From contig NZ_CP092832.1 of the NCBI RefSeq assembly GCF_022532105.1, forward strand, positions 3,315,001 to 3,379,000: 64,000 nt of DNA. Direction: 5' to 3'. This document shows, one piece after another, positions 23,558 through 31,034 of this stretch. The stretch comes from Flavobacterium sp. HJ-32-4. Its GTDB lineage: Bacteria > Bacteroidota > Bacteroidia > Flavobacteriales > Flavobacteriaceae. Position 1 is the stretch's first letter. The number at the start of each line of letters is the position of its first letter. The notes below the pieces were generated by a model. The model made no database searches. It saw only the letters and a program-made list of their open reading frames with translations, and was not told where the DNA came from. The position numbers and the translations under genes were made by a program.

Positions 23558-25966
23558 CTAGCCCTTGAGGTATTTCTCCAGAAACCGGTCTTCCTCCCAC
23601 AACAGGTGCAGGATATTCTCTTTGGCTGCATACCCGTGTGCTTCTTTCGGCAGCAGCACCATCCGCACGGGTGCACCCAGTCCTTTCAACGCCTGGAAAT
23701 AGCGCTCGGTCTGCAGCGTAAACGTACCCGGGTTGTTGTCGGCGTCTCCGTGCACCAGCAAAAGCGGTGTTTTCATCTTTTCGGCGTTCATGAAGGGCGA
23801 CATGGTGTTGTAGATCTCCGGTATCTCCCAATAATTGCGTTGCTCACTCTGGAACCCGAACGGCGTCAGGGTGCGGTTGTAAGCCCCGCTTCGCGCGATA
23901 CCACAAGCGAAAAGATTGCTGTGCGTCAAGAGGTTTGCCGTCATGAAAGCACCGTAGGAATGCCCACCGATCGCGACCTTCTTGCGGTTGATATACCCCA
24001 GCGCATCCACCGCATCAATCGCGGCAGCGGCATCGTCGACCAACTGGGTAAGGAAGGTGTCATTCGGTTCGGTCGTGCCCTCGCCTATGATTGGGAACGA
24101 CGCATCGTCGAGCACGGCATACCCTTTCGTTACCCAATACACAAACGAACCATAGTTCGGGAAGGTAAACTCATTCGGGTTCTTGTTGCTTTGCCCGGCG
24201 CTGTTCCGGTCTTTGAATTCCTCTGGATACGCCCAGATCAGCAACGGCAGTTTCTCTTTTTTGGCCATGCGGTCATAGCCCGCGGGCAGATACAGCGTAC
24301 CCGAAAGGGCTACACCGTCTTTTCGCTTGTAATAAATGACTTCCTTATAGACATTCCGGATGCTTTCAAACGGATTGGCAAAGGACGTTACTGGCGTCAA
24401 CGTCTTTTTCCTCAGGTCGCGGAAATAATAATTGGGGTAATCTGTCGCCGATTGCAGCATCACCAGGACCTTCCCTTTCTTGAAATCTTCGATCGACAGC
24501 AAGTCCTCTTTACGATCTTTGTAAACGGAGGTATACAGGCGTTTCTTCTTCAGGCTCGACAGGTTCATCTCTTCAATGAACGGAAACTGTCCTTCTTTGG
24601 TAAACCCATCCCCGATCAGGAAGACATTCCCGTTTTCAATCGCCATCACATAGCGGCCGTAGGCATTCCGCACGGTTTCTACCTGTCCGGGATCGGAGTA
24701 AATGTCCTGTGAATTCCGGTCCGATACCAACCGCGGCGCCGCACCCGGCTTCGACGGATCGATCAGGAACGACTTTTCATTCCGCGTATCATACCATTCT
24801 TCCGTCACCATTGCCGTGGTCGCATTGCCCCACAGCATCCCGCTGAACCGTTGTTTCAGTTTCACCAGCGACACCGGGGCCGCGTCGAACGGGGCTTTCC
24901 ACAAAAAGACCTCATCTCGGAATTCGACCTGGTTGGCCGGATCGCCCCCGTCAAGCGCTTCAACGAAGGAAAGCGTAGCCGGTTCATCCGCGCGCCATCC
25001 CATGCTGCGTTTGCCTTTGCGTACCGCCATGAACCCTTTCGGCATGACTTCGTTCAACGGTACTTCATTGACGGTTTTGACGAGACGTCCCGACAAGTCA
25101 TAAATGTCCGACTGCATCGGGAAACGGCTGACGGGCACGATATACGAATAAGGCTTGCGGATGGTGGTGACCATGAGAAGCGAGCCATCTGGCGAAAAGT
25201 TCACTCCGGCGTAGAGGTCGGCCGGTTTGAAAACCGAAGCGGAACCGTCAAGCGCGATGCGTTGCAATTCTGAGCGTACCAACGTTTCAAAGTTCGCCTC
25301 GTCGGTAGCGTTTTTGAGGAGGTCGGGATAGGTGCGGTTTTGTGATTTGGACCCGTCCGATACGGAAACCGTGGGGCCCTTGGGGAGGTCTTTCTTCGAA
25401 TCGATAAGCGCCGGACGCTCGTTCGGCAGCACATTCACCAGCAGTGCTTTCCCATCGCGGAACCAACTGATCGGATTGCCCATGACGGCGTTCAGGGTCG
25501 GACCCGTGAGTCGTGTGGCTTTTGCCGACGCTACATCCAGCACCCAAAGTTCGGTGCCATCGCTTACGGTGTTCGTAAAGGCGATTTTGGTCTCGTCGGG
25601 CGACCACGACAGGTTCGTGATGCGGGGGTTACGCGGCAGGCCCGCCACCTGGATTTCCTCTTTGCCCGTAATCCGACGTACTTTGAGGTTGTTGATGAAC
25701 GTGGTCGCGCTGCTGATATGGGTCACGGGGTTAATACGGAGGCCTCCCAAACGCATTTCTTCCTGGTTCAGGTCTTCCAACGATTTATACGTATCGCGAT
25801 ACGACAACAGCATCCATTCCTTTTTCGAGTCCATCGTCACCGACGGTGCGCGTTGGTAATCCGCTAGCGCCAGGATTTCAGCGGAAGGCTTCTGGAACGT
25901 CAGGTTCTCCTGGGCGAAAAGCGTGAGTCCGGTGAGAAGGAGAAGGGAGAGGAAGTGTTTTTTCAT
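23558..25966 (-). CDS. Secreted S9 family (prolyl-oligopeptidase-like) peptidase
   Basis: An 802-residue exported serine peptidase. Signal peptide MKKHFLSLLLLTGLTLFAQ. The N-terminal ~570 residues form a beta-propeller-like region (ITNLSWSPDETKIAFTNT; NFSPDGSLLMVTT). The C-terminal hydrolase has the elbow GGHSYGAF with Ser670, the acid in LLLVHGDADNNPG and the His in LPKEAHGY. The family cleaves peptides, and this long form resembles flavobacterial glutamyl- or dipeptidyl-peptidase-like members; the specificity cannot be read. It stands alone. A long antisense open frame over it is a composition artefact. Confidence 0.92.
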   Translation of the reverse strand: MKKHFLSLLLLTGLTLFAQENLTFQKPSAEILALADYQRAPSVTMDSKKEWMLLSYRDTYKSLEDLNQEEMRLGGLRINPVTHISSATTFINNLKVRRITGKEEIQVAGLPRNPRITNLSWSPDETKIAFTNTVSDGTELWVLDVASAKATRLTGPTLNAVMGNPISWFRDGKALLVNVLPNERPALIDSKKDLPKGPTVSVSDGSKSQNRTYPDLLKNATDEANFETLVRSELQRIALDGSASVFKPADLYAGVNFSPDGSLLMVTTIRKPYSYIVPVSRFPMQSDIYDLSGRLVKTVNEVPLNEVMPKGFMAVRKGKRSMGWRADEPATLSFVEALDGGDPANQVEFRDEVFLWKAPFDAAPVSLVKLKQRFSGMLWGNATTAMVTEEWYDTRNEKSFLIDPSKPGAAPRLVSDRNSQDIYSDPGQVETVRNAYGRYVMAIENGNVFLIGDGFTKEGQFPFIEEMNLSSLKKKRLYTSVYKDRKEDLLSIEDFKKGKVLVMLQSATDYPNYYFRDLRKKTLTPVTSFANPFESIRNVYKEVIYYKRKDGVALSGTLYLPAGYDRMAKKEKLPLLIWAYPEEFKDRNSAGQSNKNPNEFTFPNYGSFVYWVTKGYAVLDDASFPIIGEGTTEPNDTFLTQLVDDAAAAIDAVDALGYINRKKVAIGGHSYGAFMTANLLTHSNLFACGIARSGAYNRTLTPFGFQSEQRNYWEIPEIYNTMSPFMNAEKMKTPLLLVHGDADNNPGTFTLQTERYFQALKGLGAPVRMVLLPKEAHGYAAKENILHLLWEEDRFLEKYLKG

Positions 25967-26359
25967 TTTGGTTGAGGGTTGATAGTTCAGGGTTGATGGT
26001 TTTGGGTTTTGGGTTATAGGTTGTTGGTTGTTGGTTGGGGAGATCGTTGGGTTGGGACTGTTGTTTTTACTGGGGTTATTGGTCGTCGGAGCGTTATTTT
26101 GTTACGAATATAAAAAAAGGGAGGGAGTGTGGGGTAGTTGGGACCTTGCTATCTCCCAATCTTCCGAACCTCCTATCTTCTTAACTTCACTGGACACGTG
26201 GTCGGGTGGTTAGTTGGGTGTTTTATTCTAAAAATGCGATGCAGATTTCGTGTTGTTATTCACAAAGCGCTGTATACCATTATCTTGAAGAGATCGGTGA
26301 TTTAGGGTATTTTGTATATTTGAGAATTAGAGATATGTTAATCGACACTCGAGAAAATA
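25967..26359. other. Low-complexity intergenic DNA at the island edge
   Basis: About 390 bases without a convincing gene. 25969-26045 is G/T-rich with short repeats (GGGTTGATxGTT, GGTTGTTGGTTGTTGG). The second half turns AT-rich towards the next gene. A 61-codon open frame here is only the repeat read in one frame. Confidence 0.6.
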
Positions 26360-27163
26360 ATGAGTAATATTGACAAACTTCATGATTTAACGCTTAATAT
26401 AAAAGAAATTATTCATGAGCTACAACTTCCAAGAAACGATGTGCGTAAAGCATACTTCGAGAATTTATATTCGATTGTAAGTGAATTTTATCATGGTAAA
26501 ATTTTTTTCCGAATAAGTGAAGAAATCAAAAATCGTAGGATAAAGTTTGACTCAACTATAATTGAACTAAAACCTCATATCGATAGAATATATGAAATTG
26601 CTGATCACAATTTGCTTGCCAATTCATATCACAATGAATTAAATAGGAAACTATTCGTGGATTCTTTTACGAATTTTGAAACAACACTTTCACACTGCTT
26701 TGAAGAAATTGTTAGTCAGGAAAGTCTCGATGAAATTGTAAAAGCAATTAATTTTACGATACTTAAAATTTGTGGGAACTTATCCGAATTTGAGAAAAGC
26801 AACTTATTGAACGAGTTACACAAGACGACATTTATTCCATTATCTCGGAAATTCAAATTTTTATCCAAACTTCAAACAGAATGTTATCCCTTTGACAGGA
26901 AAGCAGATTTGAAGTTTATTGAATTTTGCTCAAAACTTAGAAATTGCGTTTCTCATTCTGCAGGTTACTATAAAGGAAGAGATTACGAGTATGAATTCGA
27001 AGGGGTGAAATTCATATTTAAAGATGATAAATTCCTAGAGATGAAAGGAGAGAATAATTACATCTTTCTAAAAATCAACGAAAAATTGACCAATATCGTT
27101 TATGGATTACTCCGATGCTTAAAAGACGTTAGATTTATTAAATATCCAGATGATGGATTTTAA
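26360..27163 (+). CDS. AT-rich orphan protein with a HEPN-like RN-xxx-H motif
   Basis: A 267-residue, mostly helical protein of clearly lower GC than its neighbours, which suggests transfer. Family unknown. The segment FCSKLRNCVSHSAGYYKG contains R194-N195-xxx-H199, matching the R-x4-6-H active-site motif of HEPN RNases, preceded by a helix as in HEPN folds. HEPN proteins act in toxin-antitoxin, phage defence and RNA processing. There is no nucleotidyltransferase partner next to it; it is followed by a damaged IS3 element. The call is a motif-level inference and alternative helical folds are possible. Confidence 0.5.
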   Translation: MSNIDKLHDLTLNIKEIIHELQLPRNDVRKAYFENLYSIVSEFYHGKIFFRISEEIKNRRIKFDSTIIELKPHIDRIYEIADHNLLANSYHNELNRKLFVDSFTNFETTLSHCFEEIVSQESLDEIVKAINFTILKICGNLSEFEKSNLLNELHKTTFIPLSRKFKFLSKLQTECYPFDRKADLKFIEFCSKLRNCVSHSAGYYKGRDYEYEFEGVKFIFKDDKFLEMKGENNYIFLKINEKLTNIVYGLLRCLKDVRFIKYPDDGF

Positions 27164-27389
27164 TACGTTTCTTAAAAACGGCTAATCGTGATTGGTCAGT
27201 TGAGTTAGAGACTCGAAATTCTATCTTCCGCGCACTGCACTAAAGCCTCGAGAGGCTAGCAGCAAGTTTCAGACTTACACCTTTAATATTATCTGGAAGG
27301 CTATGTTGGCATACAATGAATTAATTCAGTTAGCTCACAAGTTGGAGAATTGTCTTGTCCTGAAATAACTATACACAAATTTTCAGTGT

Positions 27390-27941
27390 ATGGAACAAGA
27401 AGGAAAATTGGCTAATTGCCAGCACGAGGGAAAACAAAGTCATTTTGATCCTCGATTAATTGCAAAGATTGTAAGTGAGGTTGAGGCGGGTTTGCCTCGC
27501 AAGGAGGCCAACCGGATTTATGGCCTTGGAAAAAGTACTTTGTGCATTTGGATGCGCAAATATGGTTCGAGTCACTATCACGAGAAGATAAAGCGCCGGA
27601 GCTATACAAAATTGCAAAAGCGCACCATTGTCAGCGCTGTAGAACAGGGTAGGATGAGTATCAGTGAAGCGTGTAGCGCTTATGGTATAAAAGACGCGAA
27701 GTTGATTCGTGCCTGGCTTTTGAAATACAGGGAAGAAAAAGTGGATATTTGTACTGTAATCCCATCGGTCATGTCCAAGAAGCCCGCCCTGAAGGATGCT
27801 GCAGAAGTCGAATCGCTCCGCAAGGCGCTGCAGGAAGCTGAGATGAAGATCAAGGCATTGAACACCCTTATCGATGTTGCCGAAGAACAGCTTAAAATTG
27901 ATATCAGAAAAAAGCCTGGTGCCAGGCAGTCCTCAAAATGA
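27390..27941 (+). CDS. IS3-family transposase OrfA
   Basis: A 183-residue DNA-binding subunit. It has two helix-turn-helix regions (about residues 20-60, KIVSEVEAGLPRKEANRIYGLGKSTLCIWMRKYG; and 70-115, RTIVSAVEQGRMSISEACSAYGIKDAKLIRAWLLKY), then a C-terminal leucine-zipper-like coiled coil (EVESLRKALQEAEMKIKALNTLIDVAEEQL). The stop overlaps the orfB ATG by 4 bases (ATGA), so orfB would be expressed by coupled re-initiation in this group. Confidence 0.9.
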   Translation: MEQEGKLANCQHEGKQSHFDPRLIAKIVSEVEAGLPRKEANRIYGLGKSTLCIWMRKYGSSHYHEKIKRRSYTKLQKRTIVSAVEQGRMSISEACSAYGIKDAKLIRAWLLKYREEKVDICTVIPSVMSKKPALKDAAEVESLRKALQEAEMKIKALNTLIDVAEEQLKIDIRKKPGARQSSK

Positions 27942-28854
27942 AACAAGACTATCCGCGTTGCGGAATAGGAATGTTATGTGGGCTGTTTGGCAAAACCCGA
28001 CACGCGTATTATGATACGCTCTGGCGCAGGGAAACGGGCTTATAGAGGAAGATATCATCCTTCAGGAAGTGCAGAGGCTTCGCAAGTCATTGCCTCGTGT
28101 GGGCACCCGAAAACTCCTTCATCTGTTAGGTCCGGTGTTGGTATCACACCAAATTCGCATTGGCCGCGATGCCCTTTTCGATCTCTTACAGCGACATCGT
28201 TTATTGGTGCGCCAACGCAGGCGAAAAGCCATCACCACCGATTCACGCCACTGGATGCGTAAATATGGCAACCTGATAAAAGATATAGTGATAAACAGGC
28301 CCGAGCAGGTTTGGGTAAGCGATATTACTTACATCCGTATGTCTAACCAGTGGGGCTACCTGAGTCTGATTACCGATGCTTATTCAAGAAAAATCATGGG
28401 ATACAGTTTTCGTAGTGACCTGCAGGCTGAAGGTTGTGTTCAAGCGCTGCAAATGGCACTGGACAATCGTGCCTACAACGCTACCATCACGCATCACTCT
28501 GACAGGGGATCTCAATATTGCTCAGCTCTATACGTCAGCCTACTACAACAAAACAACATCAGGATCAGTATGACAGAAAATGGCGACCCTTACGAGAATG
28601 CAATTGCAGAAAGGGTAAACGGCATCATCAAAACAGAGTTCAATCTGCACACCAGCTCTTTAGGTTTTGAACAAACCGGGAATCAAATAGCGAAAAGTAT
28701 CAAGGCCTACAATGAACTACGTCCTCATGCGAGCTGTAACTACTTAACCCCGGAAGAGGCTCACCTTAATTTAAAACCGCTCACAAAGCGATGGAAAAAC
28801 TATCACACACAAAACAAAAGTAAATCTCAATGTATAGCTGACCTAGGATTATGA
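27938..28854 (+). pseudogene. IS3-family transposase OrfB with a frameshift
   Basis: The DDE integrase of the element. The first 35 codons read MKQDYPRCGIGMLCGLFGKT... to a TAG at 28043-28045; the rest continues in another frame (open from 28015) with VQRLRKSLPRVGTRKLLHLL and the rve domain: VWVSDITYIRM (first Asp), ITHHSDRGSQYCS (second Asp), ENAIAERVNGIIKTEF (Glu). All DDE residues are present, so only a one-base shift near 28030-28042 breaks it. The frame offset does not fit a canonical -1 slippery site. It is therefore most likely a disabled gene, or a base-call error. Confidence 0.8.
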
Positions 28855-28928
28855 ATTACATTTGTATAACTAAAACAGGATTTATTTAGTAATCTGTATA
28901 GCTATTTTAGGACGCGACAAACTGCCGG

Positions 28929-28987
28929 GATACTGTATAGATACTGTATGGATACTGTATGGATACTGTATGGATACTGTATGGATA
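28929..28987. repeat. 11-bp tandem repeat (GATACTGTATG)
   Basis: Five near-perfect copies of an 11-bp unit GATACTGTATG (first copy ends in A, last continues into GATAAAG) lie just outside the right end of the IS element. The period is close to one helical turn. Confidence 0.85.
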
Positions 28988-29150
28988 AAGTATCAGATGG
29001 TGACAAATTACCGTAGATCGACCGATGGTACCTCTGGTAAAAAACCGAAAGCGCGCATTTCCTATCCATGCCTTAAACACAAAGCCGCCGCTAGCGCCAC
29101 CGCCGCCAGAAACCTTCTTTTTTACTATCTTCCCCCTATCAAAAAGCTGA

Positions 29151-29636
29151 ATGTATATGAACACAATCACGTATTTAAAAGACGTTCCCTTGTTGAAGCA
29201 ACTCCTGGGTTTCAGCCTGGCAACCCTAGGGTTGGTGGCGATGGTGCTCTCGAGTATCATAATGGGGCTTATCCTGCTGGTACTCGGATTGAATTTACTT
29301 GCTACGGAAGGCTCCCAGATCAATCTCGATACCCATACCTATCGAAACATAAAATCCCTTTTTGGGTTTCATATGGGAAAATGGCGGCCCTGCCCGCAAT
29401 TCGAGTATGTCTCCGTTTTCAGAACGAAAGAAAACCAAACCGTCCGGGTCGTGACGGCAGAAGCGACGCTGCAAACCGATATCATTTTACTCAACTTGTT
29501 TTTTGACAGAAACAAACACATAACGTTCTATAAAACCAAAGACAAATCAGACGCGTTCGACAAAGCCCAAAGGTTCCGGTCGATCTTCGGGATCGACATT
29601 CTCGACGCCACCGAAAGTGAAAAAAAATGGTTGTGA
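29151..29636 (+). CDS. Hypothetical membrane protein
   Basis: A 161-residue protein with two predicted membrane segments close together (about residues 18-48, LLGFSLATLGLVAMVLSSIIMGLILLVLGLNLL), followed by a soluble domain of about 110 residues with alternating strands (TVRVVTAEATLQTDIILLNLFF; ITFYKTKDKSDAFDKAQRF). It resembles small flavobacterial proteins with an N-terminal membrane hairpin and a PH-like cytosolic domain, but I do not recognise a named family. The start may be the ATG at 29151 or 29157. It lies in the accessory stretch after the IS element. Confidence 0.6.
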   Translation: MYMNTITYLKDVPLLKQLLGFSLATLGLVAMVLSSIIMGLILLVLGLNLLATEGSQINLDTHTYRNIKSLFGFHMGKWRPCPQFEYVSVFRTKENQTVRVVTAEATLQTDIILLNLFFDRNKHITFYKTKDKSDAFDKAQRFRSIFGIDILDATESEKKWL

Positions 29637-29682
29637 AATCGCCGCTTGCGTGCGCATTTTAACTACCTACTAAAAGTATTCC

Positions 29683-29883
29683 ATGGCAAAAGAACCATTC
29701 GCTTCAAAAATAACGGCAATTTGGATCGGCGGCGCATTCTTCTGGATGTCCAGCGGATTCAAAGGGCCGTATAGCCATGTAATTTCCGAAAGATATACTA
29801 CCCGAAATGTAGCGGTGGGATATGTCGTAATGTTGGTTGGCGCATTGGGATTAGTCTATTTCATCGTCCGGCATGAACGTTGA
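29683..29883 (+). CDS. Small two-span membrane protein
   Basis: A 66-residue protein with a hydrophobic N-terminal region (KITAIWIGGAFFWMSSGF) and a clear C-terminal span (NVAVGYVVMLVGALGLVYFIV). No family recognised. It follows the previous hypothetical gene by 46 bases on the same strand and could be co-transcribed. Confidence 0.5.
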   Translation: MAKEPFASKITAIWIGGAFFWMSSGFKGPYSHVISERYTTRNVAVGYVVMLVGALGLVYFIVRHER

Positions 29884-29965
29884 AATTGAACATATCCTAA
29901 GCCAACTAACTTACGGGTTCGAAGAGAGCGGCTTAAGAAGATCGGATTGTTGAGCATGTCGTTGT

Positions 29966-30118
29966 GAGAATGGCACGCTCTACTTTATTGAAAGACATGT
30001 CATGGTGAGAATGGAAAGGAATCCCTTGAAAGTGGATCATCATACCTTGCGACTGGCATGTTTTACTTTGAGAGTGGCATTCAGGTTTTGCGCATGGAAT
30101 GCTGTACTTTATAAGTGG
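29966..30118. repeat. Degenerate 21-bp tandem repeat
   Basis: At least six units of about 21 bp with the loose consensus GAGARTGGCATnnTnTACTTT. Best copies: 29966-29986, 30007-30027, 30028-30048, 30049-30069, 30070-30090, 30091-30111; the copy at 29987-30006 is poor. The units have no spacers, so this is not a CRISPR. A minus-strand frame across it shows the period as 7-residue repeats but has no other sign of coding. Confidence 0.7.
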
Positions 30119-30257
30119 GGAGGAGAGATGAGCAAGTATCAAGGGACAAGAAGCAAACCTAAAGTGTCTTCTTGAGTGCACGAATCCAACACAGAACGCT
30201 ACATTCTCTTCTCTCCTTCCTTCTTGCTCCCCGATACTTGCTCCTTGCTCCTCTCCC
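30119..30257. other. Low-complexity intergenic DNA
   Basis: No gene seen. 30200-30260 is pyrimidine-rich with repeated CTTGCTCC/CTTGCTCCTC-like words. Confidence 0.5.
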
Positions 30258-31034
30258 CTAACTCCTAATCACAAAATCTTCCCTCGCCTGCCCTGTCCGA
30301 AAAAACACCACCCCCCATTGGTAGGTATCCATCGTCACCGTCACGGCCGGATGGCGTTTGATCGCGTCCCACGCGCGCTCCATCCCTGGCGACCAATGGA
30401 TATCGTCGAAAATCCACACGGAATCGTCGGTTGCGTAGGGTAACAAGGCTTCGAAATAGGCGAGTGTGGCGGCTTCGGTGTGGTGTCCGTCGAAAAACAC
30501 CAGTCGGGGCGTCGGAAAAGCCAGTGGCTGGGAAAGAAAAGACGAAAACTCGGCGTTGACGACGGTAACGTTCGCCAGTCCGGCTGCCTGCAAATGGGCC
30601 GCTGCTACCGCCGCTGTTTCCGGACAACCTTCCACCGTGATCACACGGGCGTCGGGTTTACCCAGGGCCAGCGCCGAAGTGGCGAGTCCGACCGAAGTGC
30701 CTATCTCCAATATCGTATCCGGTTGGAAATACCGCACTAGCCGAAAAAGCAACCGGGCCCGTTTGGGCGAAATTCCCGCATGCCGGGCCATGGCCGACAC
30801 CGCCCGTCGGTTCGATTTGAAGACGTTCGACCCGGCCCCGAAATCGGTGACATCCACCAGGCGATGGTCGGACAGTAAATCGGACCGGAAGCGGCCAAGG
30901 GTTGTATACTCGGGGTATCCTGACGTGTCATAGAAGCACTTCGTGACCAGCGAAAACACGAAGGGCGAATGCACGCCGTGTTCGTTCTTCGAGTGCCACA
31001 AAAAACGCAGGTATGCCCAGAAGCGGAATCCCAT
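30258..31034 (-). CDS. Class I SAM-dependent methyltransferase
   Basis: A 258-residue methyltransferase of the O-methyltransferase/Rossmann class. The SAM-binding motif is TILEIGTSVGLATSALALG, followed by VITVEGCPETAAVA (acidic ribose-binding residue), the Asp of LVFFDGHHTEAAT and the IFDDIHWSPGMERAWDAI segment, a wording common in flavobacterial methyltransferases of unknown substrate. The ATG at 31034 overlaps the stop of the ABC-F gene (ATGA), so it is translationally coupled; a GTG one codon earlier is possible. The link with an ABC-F protein is positional only. Confidence 0.88.
   Translation of the reverse strand: MGFRFWAYLRFLWHSKNEHGVHSPFVFSLVTKCFYDTSGYPEYTTLGRFRSDLLSDHRLVDVTDFGAGSNVFKSNRRAVSAMARHAGISPKRARLLFRLVRYFQPDTILEIGTSVGLATSALALGKPDARVITVEGCPETAAVAAAHLQAAGLANVTVVNAEFSSFLSQPLAFPTPRLVFFDGHHTEAATLAYFEALLPYATDDSVWIFDDIHWSPGMERAWDAIKRHPAVTVTMDTYQWGVVFFRTGQAREDFVIRS

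Larger units (their letters stand above)
27356..28914 (+). mobile_element. IS3-family insertion sequence, probably inactive
   Basis: The element holds orfA and a frameshifted orfB. Terminal inverted repeats are visible: left TGTCCTGAAATAACTATACA at 27356-27375, and right end (minus strand, from 28914) CGTCCTAAAATAGCTATACA, matching at 17 of 20 positions. The right end starts with C rather than T, so it lacks the usual terminal CA. No 3-4-bp target duplication is visible (left flank ...GTCT, right flank CGAC...), so the copy is old, rearranged, or the ends are off by a few bases. Length about 1.56 kb. Confidence 0.8.

Noticed and set aside
23486..24712. 408-codon plus-strand open frame
   Set aside because: It lies antisense to the S9 peptidase, has no recognisable domain, and its residues follow from the codon use of the opposite gene.
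26028..26213. 61-codon plus-strand open frame
   Set aside because: It is the G/T-rich low-complexity stretch read in one frame.
28029..28035. GGGAAAC as a -1 slippery site in IS3 orfB
   Set aside because: The heptamer is not in the reading frame needed to shift from the first orfB frame to the second.
29966..30118. CRISPR array
   Set aside because: Units are contiguous without spacers and diverge strongly; no cas genes nearby.
29933..30181. 82-codon minus-strand open frame over the 21-bp repeat
   Set aside because: The 7-residue periodicity comes from the DNA repeat; no other coding sign.
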